DNA of 64,000 nt from Atherix ibis (GCA_958298945.1 OY282607.1:75632868-75696867), one strand, 5' to 3'. Positions 47,689 to 60,088 are shown, numbered from the stretch's first letter. The notes: a model not told the origin generated them from the sequence alone. Program-made: numbers and translations.

Positions 47689-48754
47689 TTGAGTGTAAGG
47701 GAAAGTTCTGTCGTTTTTGAACACTTGCACTTGTATGCGTTGTCGATTCTTAGCGAGAATTCTGAAATCGATTTAAACCGTTTTAAGTAAATCGATTCAG
47801 TCGAATTTTCATTCCGTTAGATTACTGTATGATTGATGGTTTGTATAATTTTTTTCGTATTTTTGTCAGTTTTTTTAAACTTGAAAAACAGTCAACATGT
47901 TTAAAGTAAAAGTGCACTTAAGACATTGTATGTTGTATGAGTTCCAAAATGGGAACAACGCGATGGAGGCAAAAAAAACTTATGTGACGTATTTTGAGAA
48001 GACGCAGCAGTAATAGCTCGAACATGCCAGAGATAGTTTTCGAAATTTCGTTCGGGTGATTTTTCTTTGAAAGATGAACCCAGATCAGGAAGGCCATCAG
48101 ATGTCAATGACAAAGTGCTACTCAGTATGATCAGGACAAATCCTATGTTAAATTCCACAGAAGTAGCCTTCAAGCTTGGAATTCATCAGACTACTACTTT
48201 AGAGCAAATTAAAAGGCTTGGTTTTGTGTCCAAACTCTCTGTTTAAGCGAAAAAAGTTTAATGGATCGAATTTCAATATGTTCTTCAAATCTTCCTCGTC
48301 ACAAAAGGGAACCTTTTTTGGACCGCTTGATGACTGTTGATGAAATGTCACAGAATAAGGGCATATGTTTACAAAGAGGAAACACCACCGACCACATCCA
48401 AAGCTGGCGTGTATCAAAAGAAAGTTATGTTGTGTTGTTGGTGGGATCGGAGGGGTATTGTCCACTATGAGTTGCTGAAAGAAAATTACTGATCGTTACT
48501 GTTCACAACTTGATGTTTTTAATAAAGAAATTCAACGGAAACGTCCATATTTGGCCAACAGAAAGGGTGTAATTCTTCACCATCCAAAAACCAGGACTTA
48601 TTTTCCAGGGGGTTGGATAAGCTGCCAGAACGCTGGCAAACAGTTGTGACTAATAAAGGAAATTATATTTTGGATTAATTTTTGAACAAAAAGTGAAAAA
48701 AAAATTTAGTTTTTTCTTTAGAAAAAAAACGACAGAACTTTCCCTTACATCCAA
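47689..48754 (+). mobile_element. Mariner relic, separate family, internally deleted
   Basis: 1,066 bp with TA at 47687-47688 and 48755-48756. The termini TTGAGTGTAAGGGAAAGTTC and inverted TTGGATGTAAGGGAAAGTTC share GTAAGGGAAAGTTCTGTCGT. It is about 200 bp short of a normal mariner because the catalytic region is deleted. The next mariner starts four bases later. Confidence 0.9.
47897..48678 (+). pseudogene. Mariner transposase relic (mauritiana/cecropia-like)
   Basis: The start MFKVKVHLRHCMLYEFQNGN fits a mariner N-terminus. Across frames follow FSLKDEPRSGRPSDVNDKVL, NPMLNSTEVAFKLGIHQTTT, RHKREPFLDRLMTVDEMSQN (degraded first-Asp block, normally TGDEKW), KKVMLCCWWDRRGIVHYELL, YCSQLDVFNKEIQRKRPYLA and NRKGVILHHPKTRTYF. 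There the second catalytic Asp block (HHDN.RPH) is replaced, and the YSPDLAPSDY block is deleted entirely. It ends GLDKLPERWQTVVTNKGNYI with TAA at 48676-48678. The transposase is non-functional. Subfamily is judged from LPERW near the end and the WWD..G.VHYELL block, so it is tentative. Confidence 0.82.
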
Positions 48755-48758
48755 TATA

Positions 48759-49988
48759 CGAGGGTCGTTCAATAAGTCCTTAGAAAACGATGGAAAAAAA
48801 CTATTTATTTAATCTCCTTTTAGTTCTATACACTTTTCCAACCGTTTTTCCAATATTTTTATCCCGTCCAAAAAATAGGATTTCGGAAGTTCTGCAAAAT
48901 ACTCATCCGTTTGAGCAATGACGTCCTCGTTGGAAGTGAACCGTCGTCCGCCAAGCCATTTCTTCAGATTGGGGAAAAGAAAATAGTCACTCGGGGCCAA
49001 ATCTTGTGAATAAGCGGGATGCTGCCACAATTCCATTCTCAATTCCACAATTTTGGCCATGGAAACAGCGCAGGTGTGCACACGCGCATTGTCCTGATGC
49101 AAGAGGATTTTTTTCTGCTTCAGATGGGGGCGTTTCTCTTTGATTTTCTCGCTCAACCGTTGCAATAATGACGCGTAATACGCTCCTGTTATTGTTTTTC
49201 CTTTTTCCAAGTAGTCGATAAAAATGATGCCCTGCGAATCCCAAAAGACCGTGGCCATCACGTTGCCGGCCGATGGCACAGTTTTTGCCTTCTTCGGAGC
49301 CCGTTTACCCTTGAAAATCCACTCTTCGTTTCTGGAGTGTAGTAATGTATCCAGGTTTCGTCTACAGTGACATATCGACGAGGGAGAGTGCCAACATAGC
49401 CTCAGAGTCCACTACACGATTGCGCTTATTCTCCTCTGAGAGCAAACGCGGCACCCATCTTGCCGAAATTTTTTTGACAGACAATTTTTCATGCAAAATT
49501 GAAGCGACTGTACCTTGTGATATGCCCGTGGCCTCAACTAATTCGCGCACTTTAATTCGCCGATCGTTCAAAATCAGATCGTGGATTTTGTCGATGATTT
49601 CAGGAGTAGACACCTCAACTGGGCGTCCTGAACGATGTTCATCTTTTGTGGATGAACGGCCACGTTTAAATTCATTCACCCAATTGTAAACCGTCGCAAA
49701 CACAGGTGCAGATGTGCCATGAACTGCATCCAACTCGGCTTTGATTTCTTTCGGGCTTATGGTAAGCCTTTCAAATGGAGATGTTTGAGGACAGCCCTAA
49801 AGTCATTTTTTTCCATTGTTATGCACAAATAAATGTCGTATACTTTAATCGACGATAGAAATTGACCTACGTTATGGATCGAGCTGAAATTTTGACAGCT
49901 TTCCTGTCAATAATGCAAAAAAAAAACCTTTACCGACACTACGAGCGCAATTTCTTGGATTTTCTAAGGACTTATTGAACGACCCTCG
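48759..49988 (-). mobile_element. Irritans-like mariner, family A, copy 3
   Basis: 1,230 bp with TA at 48757-48758 and 49989-49990. The two terminal repeats (CGAGGGTCGTTCAATAAGTC then CTTAGAAAA) are identical over 29 bp. Several small deletions shorten it relative to the 1,279-bp copies. Its left flank is the end of the relic at 47689-48754. Confidence 0.96.
48809..49816 (-). pseudogene. Family A mariner transposase with several small indels
   Basis: The start is MEKNDFRAVLKHLHLKGL at 49816. A 5-bp insertion near 49758-49765 (CTTATGGTAAGCC against CTTAAGCC) breaks the frame. Then MDAVHGTSAPVFATVYNWVN runs through GRPVEVSTPEIIDKIHDLIL and GISQGTVASILHEK to 49362. A deletion of about 22 bp near 49380 and one of about 11 bp near 49324 follow. 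The catalytic half is open from 49279 (VFWDSQGIIFIDYLEKGKTI, LLHQDNARVHTC, YSQDLAPSDYFLF) to CIELKGD, where a small deletion in the last codons creates a new stop at 48809. YSPDL has become YSQDL. Confidence 0.92.
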
Positions 49989-50452
49989 TATGATATTATC
50001 CGCAGAACTTTTTTTATTTAAAAAACTGATTATCGAAAACTACCACTTTTATTTGAAAGCAAATCATTTTCATTTTCCATGCGAAATTCCTTTTCAACAA
50101 TATACTCGTACTAGTAATATAGTAAGTAATATTTACTACTAAAAACATATTTTTCTTTATATTCACATATAATAGTATTGGATATAAATTAAAATCCATA
50201 TTCATTGAATTACTTAATATGGCATATCGAAAAAAAGCATTTATATCAATCTGGAAAATTTATTCTTGCATAATGCATGAAAGCATTGAAATGTGATAAA
50301 TCCGCTTAAGAATTGTCCCGAATAATATTGGACTCGATCAACTGAAGTGTGGAATTAGTATAATAAGAAGTTATTATGGATACTATTCAAGTGATGACTG
50401 AGTGCTTTGGTTCTTATATAAGATTAAAAACATACACCAAAAACCATATTCG

Positions 50453-50490
50453 CCTATCTCATAAGAACACCAAATGGATTATGAGATAGG
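50453..50490. repeat. 12-bp perfect hairpin
   Basis: CCTATCTCATAA at 50453-50464 pairs with TTATGAGATAGG at 50479-50490 across a 14-nt loop. Confidence 0.8.
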
Positions 50491-51421
50491 GTAACTTTGA
50501 GAAGATTGAAGATTGAATGATTAAGGACATTGAAGTGAATACAGTGTTATATTGTATATATTTTAATAATAAATTCGACTGACATACATACGAATATAAG
50601 TGGCTACATATTATATATACTAATGCGTACGAGTATAAAGCCTTCTAACAGATTGGATAACAATATCTGAAATAGTGTCATCAGCAAACTCGTATTCTCA
50701 GTTTATTATCATCGCAAATTTATTATTGTAGTTATTTTACTCAAAGTATATACTATTGAGTTAGATTTGATTGATTCAAAGAATAATTGATAAATTGAGA
50801 ATACTCAAATATTGGAAACTTGTTGATTTCATAGAATATGCTGAAAAATATTTGAACAAAGAATGTATTGCAGATTATAGCAGATGTGTTTCTTTATTTA
50901 TTCGGTAATGTGCTAACGGTGGGCATGTTACCCATTAAGAGGGTTATATAATGTCTTGTGTTTATATTGTATTGTACAAATGGTGAATTTCAGATAGAGA
51001 ATATTTAATGGAATGAAATCCATTGTAAATAATGAAGGTAAGTTTGCCATGTTAATGGCCAACACATTTGATCCAATTCCAGCCACTTCAGAGACCAAAA
51101 TAATGTTGCGACTGATATTTCGCTTTGGATGGCTAAGACTCATCGAACCGAACCAAATGAATGCGATGTGATGGTTGATCTGCTACTGTCAAGACTGTAA
51201 GTACTAGTATAGTACAATTACAAAGGGGCATTGTACGTGTCAACAATTTGATATAGAGTAGATGTGCAGGACCACATGTGAAATACAAAATAAGTACTCG
51301 TACTCTTTATAGGGGTAAAATGAAAATACATTTGGAATTCTAAATAAATATGTATATTCATTGTAAAAACTTATATGCTGACAATGAGTTTATGGAGATA
51401 TAAGTAATACTATAATAGTGT

Positions 51422-51486
51422 CAATACGAGTGCTAACTGAAAAATACCAATGAGTTTTTTGTAATTTTCAGTTATTACTCGTATTG
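51422..51486. repeat. 22-bp imperfect hairpin containing the octamer
   Basis: CAATACGAGTGCTAACTGAA plus AA at 51422-51443 pairs with 51465-51486 (TTTTCAGTTATTACTCGTAT plus TG) with two mismatches. Each arm carries the recurrent ACGAGT/ACTCGT core. Confidence 0.8.
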
Positions 51487-53389
51487 CTGATATTTGGTGA
51501 CTGCAAGAGTATGATCGACTTCTACAGTAGATCGTATTATTTTACCATAATATAGTACTTTTATATTTGCTAGTAACCAAATATACATTAAACATATAAA
51601 AAATTGTTTAAAATAACAAATAAACTTATATAATATACGACTATATATAAAAATAAACAGTCGTTATCCTTTTCTTGTAGTTCAGCATAAAAGATAACAT
51701 AATATACGATGCTAAAAGAAAAAAAGGTCTCCTACTGTTTATTATCTTTATTGTAAATGTGTCTATAAGCTATTGTCATAAAAACATTCTCATCATCTTA
51801 ATGCAGTTCACCATAAAACTTAGACAGTCAACCGTTTATTTAGTTGAGTGGTAGCATATTGCCTTACATATTTTCAATAGAGTTTTTTGTTGAAAGTTTT
51901 ACAGAAATTTCAGTTATTTTAACGAAAGTAGAATCAACATAGAGATAACAGCGCAGTATTTCTGATAAAAGAATATATATATCATAACATTTCAAAAACG
52001 AAATTGTACTAAATTTGAATACATAAAATTGGGGAACCTATGATAATGTATTATAAAATATATGAAAAAATGATTATATGCAGATGATGTTCTTACATGT
52101 TGTGCCATGAAATATTATTTTTCTCAATAAACTTTATAAATCCGTATTAACTGATAAAAACTATTTTTTTTTATAATAGCTCTATTTTAATTTTTATTAA
52201 GTTTAAATACTGCTTAATAGATGGCGGGCTAATTGATAAAATTGTAAATTTTTTGATCAAAAATGCTGATTCAATATTATTAAAGTATTAATTCATTAAA
52301 ATGTAAAGATCTTGTGAGAGTATCAATTTAAAAAAAATGTTTAGTGACTATGAAAATATTTTTGAAGTAAACCGAAACTAATGTAATAAGTAAATAACAT
52401 AAATATTAAAGTTTATATTTTAAAATGCTATAAATAAATTATACATTTTAAACTAAGTCGATTTACATGAAATATGCTAAATGAACAATATAAATTTCTA
52501 AAAATGATTACACTTAGATTTAATTAGATTTAGAAATGACTAAATTTAGATAATAATGTAAATCATATTGGATATCATAAAAATTCCAATTATATATATT
52601 CTTAAGTAAATAATTATTATAGCATGTTTGTTACAATCCAGCAAGATTTTATTAGTTAATTAATGATGGTTTTTCTTAATATATTGAAATAAAATTGCAA
52701 ATCACATATATTATGGAAATTAAATGTTGCTACATCATCGTCCGAATACATTATGACGTTCAGTTTATTTCTTCCTCCCATTCGAATTATATTTTTGCTG
52801 ACTGCTATGCTTAATCATTAAATATTCTTATTGAGATAAATGATTAATTTATTTATTTATATATTTATGTTCTATTTTTATAGGCAGATACATATAGGAT
52901 ACGATTTTTTTAAAATTGATTTTTATGTTCATATAATGTTAGCGTTCTAAGAAATAAAATATTTTTTTTCGAAAATCAGACAAAATAATATAAACTTCTA
53001 AAAGGACTCTTTCGATCCAATGTAGATTCGATGAATAGTGTAAAAGACAAAAATAAAATGACACGCAAAGTCGGGGACGTCCACACAACACTTATTTACT
53101 TATTGTTCAGATCTTAGATTAAAGAATACCTGAATAGGCCCGTACGTTCGATAGGCCCGTGCGAATTATTGCAAAAGCGGCGAGAAATTCTAACACTTGC
53201 ATACTTTTGTGTAGATTTTTTTATGTAGAAATGATACCCACTGACATCTAATTTTCATAATAGAAATTTATTGAATTGTATTTTCGGTTTATTACGAGTA
53301 TTCATTTCGTAAATATCAATCAAATATCATGCACCTCAACTTTGTAGACTTTCGGAGAGTTTTAAAAAACGCCATTCTCCATTAAAGTG

Positions 53390-53880
53390 GTAGCATACCG
53401 AAATGCTTGCTTTTTCTGGTCATTTTTCAAGTTGTTATTTTGCGAAAAGTGCAAGTGAAAGTATAGTTTTTACCTATTTTTAAGTATTTACGAAAAAGTA
53501 AGTAATTATATAAATAGTTATATAGTTGATAACATTTAATAGGAAGTTTTTATTTCAGAAAATGAAGTTTTTTATAAAGGGTTGGTTTTAATTCAATGGA
53601 ATGAGGAAGCCGGGTAATTCTATCTTTCGGTAAGTTGATATCCTTATTTTTACTACATAAATTAAGAAAAATTTACTTTATGATATGTTTTTCCACAAAG
53701 TGGTTAAAAAGTGAAAAGTTCAGCATTCAATAAATGTAAACAAATGTGATGTTGCCAGTTCAATGTTTATCAGAAAATAGTTCAGTGCTGTTGTATGTAA
53801 AATGTGTGTAAGAAAATTTAAGGGAACTAATTTTTCAGTCTGTTTACCATTGCTGTTTTCATTGTGTTAAAATAAATAAA
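53390..53880 (+). other. Speculative three-exon micropeptide gene
   Basis: A leader-like region (GCAAGTGAAAGT near 53450) precedes AAAAGTAAGT, a good 5' splice site near 53496. TATTTCAG ends at 53558, starting a second exon that runs to 53629 before GTAAGT. TTTTTCAG ends at 53838, starting a third. Joining exons two and three gives an open frame from ATG at 53601 across the junction to TAA at 53873-53875: 21 codons, basic at the start and then hydrophobic (LFTIAVFIVLK). The stop overlaps an AATAAA polyadenylation signal, which is unusually close. In this A/T-rich DNA splice-like sites are common, and upstream ATGs exist in exon two. It could be a micropeptide, the first coding exon of a type II membrane protein, or chance. 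Confidence 0.2.
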
Positions 53881-55984
53881 GTTTTTTCGATAGGCTTATT
53901 ATTTAAATACATTTTGTGCATTTGTGCCTTCTCTTGCTCTATTAGACCATTTTATAATGCATTTACTAAATAATAATATTTTTAATTTTTTTAGAATATA
54001 AATGTAAATTATTTAAGTACATTAAATTCTTCACCTTGTAATTTAGTTTTAAAACATTTACTATAATGTTGTATACAATTAACTTATATTTTATTAAGAA
54101 CTTGATGCAGTATTCTACGTAATTAATGCTTTACTTTTAATTTAATTTAAATATTCATACCTATTTAAATTACTATTTCAATATTACAAACACACATTTA
54201 TATGTTTAATATAAAAATTTATATTTACTAAGTTGTAGTGTGGTTTTAATTTCAACATAATATAACATTCTTTCATTTCATTCGTTTTGCAAATTTGGAA
54301 TGGATTTTTATTTGAATACATAATTGTTTTTAATATAATTCAAATAAATTGCAATTTATATTTGTATATGCTCTTCCACTTTAGAATTATGTTCTAATAA
54401 ATAAAATTAAAATATATAATAAATAAATAAATCATATTTTAAAATAGGATACTGTATTTTATTGCAAATTTCCACAACTACAATAATTCCATCAAACAAC
54501 AAAATTCGCAATATTAAAAAATCTATTTCTTTACGCATAAATGATATAGCATATCAAAATGGTTTTAAACGAACCGCTTCAATCGCATACTGAAGTTTAA
54601 AATTGGCCCCCAATGATTTACGCCGTTTATGTTATTTGGCATGTGTTGCCAACAAAATTGTACCACAATTTTTGTGTAGAGGCCTATCCAGTTCTTCTAT
54701 AATCTGAGGTTCAGACTCAACTCCAAACTTAAACTAAACTCTCTCCCTCGAGCAGCGCTCGTATTCATACTTTCTCGAAGCGTTTTTCTGAAATCTTCAA
54801 GAACACGCCAGTATCATGCTCAGTCGTCACATTACGTTGCTTCATAATTATTATTAGTATGGCTACACAAGAATACGAGTACCTTAAGGCTAAACAAGCC
54901 AATATTTAATACAATTTTTTGGGGAAGAATTATATTTATGGTTCTTTTTATAGTTGGTAGACCTTGTATTAATATTCATTATATCCCATTAACCAAACTA
55001 TTTGTACATTTTTCTAGATTCATTTATTAAGAAGAGTTACATCTTTAGTTGAATTATTTTTTTTTTTAATATACAATTGACCTTTATGAAATCCTAATTT
55101 TATTTTGGTATCGAAGCAATTTAGGAGTTTTTGAAGATTGATTTTAAAATATTAAGGATGTACATTTTTCAAAAACACCAAATTTTGTATATATTTTTAC
55201 ATCTAAAAGATTGATTAATAGCAGTAAAAATGATTTTTTTGATTTCCTACTTTTTATCTGAATACATTATAGTTTCAGATACATCCTCTTTATAAAAAAA
55301 TATGTATATACATCTGCTTTAAATCAAATATAAACAAACGACACAATATCATGCAAAGATAAGATACATTTTTCTTTTGTTTTCCAATAGCTCATTTATC
55401 ATATATTGCTCAGTCAAACATCAGGTTATCTTCATAAACTGTTTATTTATATATCGTATTAAAGTAAGGAGATTTTATGAATATAATGTAGACATATACA
55501 ATACATATGTATTTTTAAGATAGTTTATTATATCTCTAAGATTATTTCTGAATAAAACTTCCGCTTTATATAATAAAGTTGATATCGGCATTTATGGTAT
55601 ATGCATTATTTCTTAACTATTTGGAGAAAAAAACAGGCAGAAAAATAATGAGAGTGGAATCAGTCAGAGTGATGACTACGCAAAACTTAGGACTTCCCCT
55701 CCATAGAGTCATCACAAAGCATATAGCACAAATTTCAACGACATCCAGTCCGGGAGCTAAGTGACCCTATAGAGTAAGTGGTGGGTATGTTCAGGTCAAT
55801 GTGGGCCGCATTTCGTTTTTCGTATATTTTAAAGAGTTTTTATTTTTCGTGTAGTTGAAGTATTACACACACAAATTCCAATTTCACAAAGAACCGAATG
55901 CATTTGCCCACCCTTTCCATAGAGCGTGATAAGTGAAGTTTTGATTTTGTGTTTTGTTACGAAAAATTAAACAGAGAAATTTAG
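53881..55984. other. A/T-rich stretch with a more balanced island
   Basis: 54540-54850 is noticeably richer in G/C, with GAGAG-like tracts on the minus strand. It could be a promoter or 5' exon of an unseen minus-strand gene, but no frame longer than about 27 codons is convincing. About 55640-55984 shares CTTCCCCTCCATAGAG and AAGTGAAGTTTTGATTTTGT-like sequence with the region before the 28.9-kb mariner relic, so it is probably the leader of the next feature. Confidence 0.4.
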
Positions 55985-56850
55985 AGCAACGATGGGGAAT
56001 ATTCCTTATCAAGAGCACAAGTTTTCGGACTGCGTAAGGTCTTCCTTAGCAAAATCCCTAATTCTGGGCATTTATAGAGACCCGAGAACCAGTAACATTG
56101 CTACAAAAGGACTTCGACATAAGAAATTGATGAAAATGTGAAATGTGCGAGATTTCTTATGATGTCAAAACGTCGATTAATATTGCAGCTCCTTGAAGGG
56201 CTCTGAGAAATGGTTCTTCGCTGATGAGAAGTGCGTTGAATTTGAATCATTTCACCTTCGTCAGATATTGTGATTTTGGCTTAAAAGTACAATAAAAAAA
56301 ATTGTGTGCCTTAACCTTCTCGAATTAATCGAAAATTAACAAAATTTCTTCAGTCGTTAGAACACTCGATCATAGATTTTCGATATAAAATTATCATATT
56401 TTCGATATAACGTCATACTGACAAATCATTCCGACTCAGAGAAAGCTGAATGAGCAAATTAAAAATTAAGTCAATGCTCATTTGTTGTTTTTGACAGTAA
56501 AAATAACGATCACCAAAGATTTGTGGCTCCAATATAAACACTCAACTAAGTTTTTTATGTATTGTAGAAGACCGTGAAATTTTTAGCAAAAGGTTTATTC
56601 ATGCTAGAAGGCATATCCGTGGTTCCCCAGCCACTCTATTCATCGGATTTAAGTCCGTGTTTATTTCTTAACAATATAACCATAGTACAGCCGATAACAT
56701 CCAAAATAGTGTTGTAAAGAAGCTAAAGGCGATCCAGTTGAATCCTTTCATCATTGCTACGATAATTGGAAATAAAGCCTGCGTCAATGTATAACTGCCA
56801 AAAGAACTACTTTAAAAGAGATAGAAATCTATGTAAAATTTTAAGACATT
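55985..56850 (+). pseudogene. Eroded mariner relic, second copy of the 28.9-kb family
   Basis: GGGGAATATTCCTTAT at about 55994 is shared with the 28.9-kb relic and reads GEYSLSRAQVFGLRK in the better frame, the mariner HTH block. SKRRLILQL resembles the D/KRRLT block. Near 56619, VVPQPLYSSDLSPC is the third-Asp region (VVPQPPYSPDLSPCDFF). After it come VVKKLKAIQ and a degraded NYFKRDRNL end. The first and second catalytic Asp blocks are not readable. This copy keeps more of the middle than its partner but is heavily mutated. Confidence 0.68.
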
Positions 56851-59800
56851 TTTTAAGGCATTCTTATTTTTAAAATATGTATTTCTTAAATTGATAGAAT
56901 TATGAAACCAAACATTTATAATTAAACACAAATAATTTTTTTCATAAATTCTGAAATATTTAATATTTATTTAATATGTTAAAATAAGCAAGTTTAATAT
57001 AAATGTTAACCTTAATGAAGGGGATAACATAAATAGACAAAAATAAAATAAAATTGTTGGAAAAGAAATGAAGTACATCTAGTATATGCTGATTCAATGA
57101 CAATGTATAAAGTTTCTTAAGGCTTTACTAAACATAAATAAATGGTCTTAAATAAATGGGTTGCAACTATTGTATTTTTATAAGAGTGAGTATGTTCTAA
57201 CAATGGAATAATATTTTAAAATGCAAAATTTGAAATTCTAATAATTTCTTTTTGTATTAATAATATCGTTTTAATTTAAACCTATAGTAAAATATTTCAA
57301 CTGCTAAATTTAAAGAAGTTTTTGTTCGAAATTTTACTATAGGAAGAATTATAGATATATGACCATTGACAAAACTTACGGATATATGACTCATAACCTT
57401 TTAAAAATACGACCATTGACAAAAATTTATATAATAAAATTATATTTGAATTTCATAAGTCCTTTACTCATTTTGAAAGTAAATAAAATGCTATCATATT
57501 AAATATTTATGTAACAAATTATAATCAGTACATTTTTGTTTTGTTTTTTAAATTTTAAAATATATTCACATATTTACATATGAGGAGATAAATGTCCTTA
57601 AAAATCTCTCTATTTAGTAGAATACATTTATTAAATATTCTAGAGTGTAATAAGGTAATAAAATATGTGCACTAAATATACAAACGTAATCGTCCAGCTT
57701 CAATGACGTATTTCATTAAAGTGTACTTCCAAAAGTATAAAGGCTCGTATTTAAAATTAATTACAATTAATTGATTGCCAATTCTTTCACATGAAGAGGC
57801 TTTTCAAATTGATTTATTATAAATAAAATCATTTTACTAATAATTGTTATCACATATTTATAATTTTAAAGTTCAATTATCCTGATAGTGAATTTATTTT
57901 ATTTTTTTTTTCAATAATAAAAACCGTAAAATTCTTAAAAATGTAATATAGAATACTAGTACATTAATTTATATATTCGCAGTTTATTTTGAATATTTAT
58001 ATCAAAGTTTTGCTTAAGTTTAAAGTCTTTTATTCATTTAAGCAAATCAAATAAAAGACCAGCTTTATTTTAATGAAATTAAAAAAAACTAAATTTATTA
58101 AGAAAGTTTCAAATTTATTTTTGTTGGAAATTAGTTTTTTACCAACTTTTAAGAATTTCTAAGAATTCTTCAAATACGAAAGAAAATTCATAAAATACAT
58201 TATTAATTGTTCTATACTCCCCTATTACGATAGAGAGTTCAGTCTAAGTTTAAAAACAAATAATACTATGAGAATTTCTTTCAAATAAGAAACTTTCTTT
58301 CATTAAAAAGTTGATAATTTTTTGTATTTATTTGGCTTCATTTATAGATAAATTAAAATGTCACTTGCAGATAAAATAAGATTAGTAAAAGTATTTTAAT
58401 ATAGATATTTTGGTCAAACATATATTATGTAAAAGAGAGAGATTATCGAAAATAAATATTGCAATCACCGAAACTCTACATTTATATAATATCATTAAAT
58501 CTGAACAGAACTATCATACAATAAGTGACTACTAACTAACAATGCTAAACAGTTTCGAAAATAAACTTAGTAAAATATCTAAAATAAAAGTGTGAAAAAT
58601 TTTCAACTTGGCCCACCTTAAACGTATTGCAATCATACATGACTGTAAAAACCCTCACGGTTATTTTTTTTCAATACATTTATCCACTCTTTGTCCCATT
58701 CTATTCCCTCCAAGACATATTATCTATATGCAGGGTGTATTTATAAACATCAGGAAGATCCTCTCGATAGTTGATATCGGAAGTAGTAAAAGTGGTGCCA
58801 TTATAGAAACTTCAAACCCACAGTATCTCCATATTTGCAGAAACTGGAACTGTGATCCAAATAGGTGCATATTCTGACCTTATCCACACAGATTTCATGA
58901 AAATGCTGGCTATTACCATTACTTGAGGTGGGTGATGGATCTTGCAGACTATCGCATCCCTCGTTAATCTCATTTATAAAAACTTTTACTCTCCTGATTA
59001 TTACTTCACAATCTATTCTATTCTAAAAGAACTTCATCCTCAATGTTCCGATTGATCTCTGAATTAGGCAGAGATCCATCCACCCATTTCCTTAATTTTG
59101 CAACCTCTTTTCAGCACCAGCACAGTAAACCGCGGTTTGGAGAAAAGTTGTGGATGCCTACGTCCCTCAGCAGGTAGGACTCGGTAATTCAGATCTAATG
59201 TTCATGGATGCAGCTGTTACTGTACAATATATTTTTCATAGTAATAAACAAACTCTGAATATTTCGCCCAATTAATTATCGACCAGGTTTTTTTTAAGGA
59301 AGTTGGCAATGCAAACCTACACGAGTCATGCAGTCGTCAAATGGCAAACCAACATGATTCTGGCGCTATAAAAATTGGATAGAATTAGCGTTTACGTCTG
59401 TGGTAGTATTGTTAAAATTGAAATCAAAGGAAAAGTAAATAAATATTTGATGTTAAGTGAACATAAAAACTGAATTAAGCGTAATAAATAAATAATAAAC
59501 GAATCATATTTCATTTTCTGAAATGGCAAATTTCCTGAACGAGTCCAGTTAAAGTTACTGTTCGCAAGTCGCAAATCTGTTCAAAGCAAAATTGGTAATG
59601 GTAATAATACACAATTTGATTTTTTATTTTACAAATCAGGTTCAACAAAAATTTTTTAAAAGATTTTTCTATTTTTACAAGGTATAAAATATTTTAATTC
59701 CAAATAAGATTGAAAAAATTGTAAATATAATTGTTTAAAGGCAAAATTTATCTTTAATTTAAATAAATTTAAATTATATTTAATAAACATATTGTAATAT

Positions 59801-59916
59801 ATTTGATAACTTAATTTTTTAAATAAGTAACCGAGTATGTAAATTTATAAACTATCAATTAATTATTTCTAAACTTTAATCTTATTTTGTCATAATATTT
59901 TTAGTTATTATATATA
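56851..59916. other. A/T-rich stretch containing an unidentified coding-like region
   Basis: 56851-58590 is A/T-rich and unrecognised apart from a short repeated CGACCATTGACAAAA-type sequence (57360-57430). 58590-59420 is clearly richer in G/C. Frames there give MAHLKRIAIIHDCKNPHGYF (58608-58877), then scraps FGEKLWMPTSLS, YSPDYYFTIYSILKELHPQC and VVDAYVPQQVGLGNSDLMFM in different frames. This looks like an old frameshifted coding sequence, perhaps a retroelement, but I cannot name a family. Confidence 0.4.
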
Positions 59917-60088
59917 CCAGGGGTATAAGCATAAATCCGCTGGTTGGTCTTAAATGGCGTGAGTGAGTGTATTAAGCTACCATGGCCACGCCATACTTTT
60001 TTTTTCATAAGTTTGATATCTGTCAACATTAATCAGTACACATAGTCAGCAATTTCGTACAACAACATACATTTTTCCTTTGGTAATC

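Larger units (their letters stand above)
49991..53389. other. A/T-rich non-coding stretch with hairpins
   Basis: No gene recognised. It contains the hairpins listed at 50453 and 51422, and the highest local density of TACTCGTA octamers (50103, 50628, 51295, 51476, 53293). A 52-codon frame at 51013-51171 is less A/T-biased than its surroundings but unrecognised. At 53030-53200 the scraps QSRGRPHNTYLL and PVRIIAKAARNSNT vaguely resemble a Tc1 HTH region. Confidence 0.45.

Noticed and set aside
51013..51171. A 52-codon frame with relatively balanced composition
   Set aside because: There is no recognisable domain, and an antisense open frame also covers it. It may be an exon, but nothing supports that.
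53030..53200. Tc1-type HTH fragment (QSRGRPHNTYLL, PVRIIAKAARNSNT)
   Set aside because: The resemblance is loose, the frame is interrupted and no catalytic region follows. Too weak to list as a feature.
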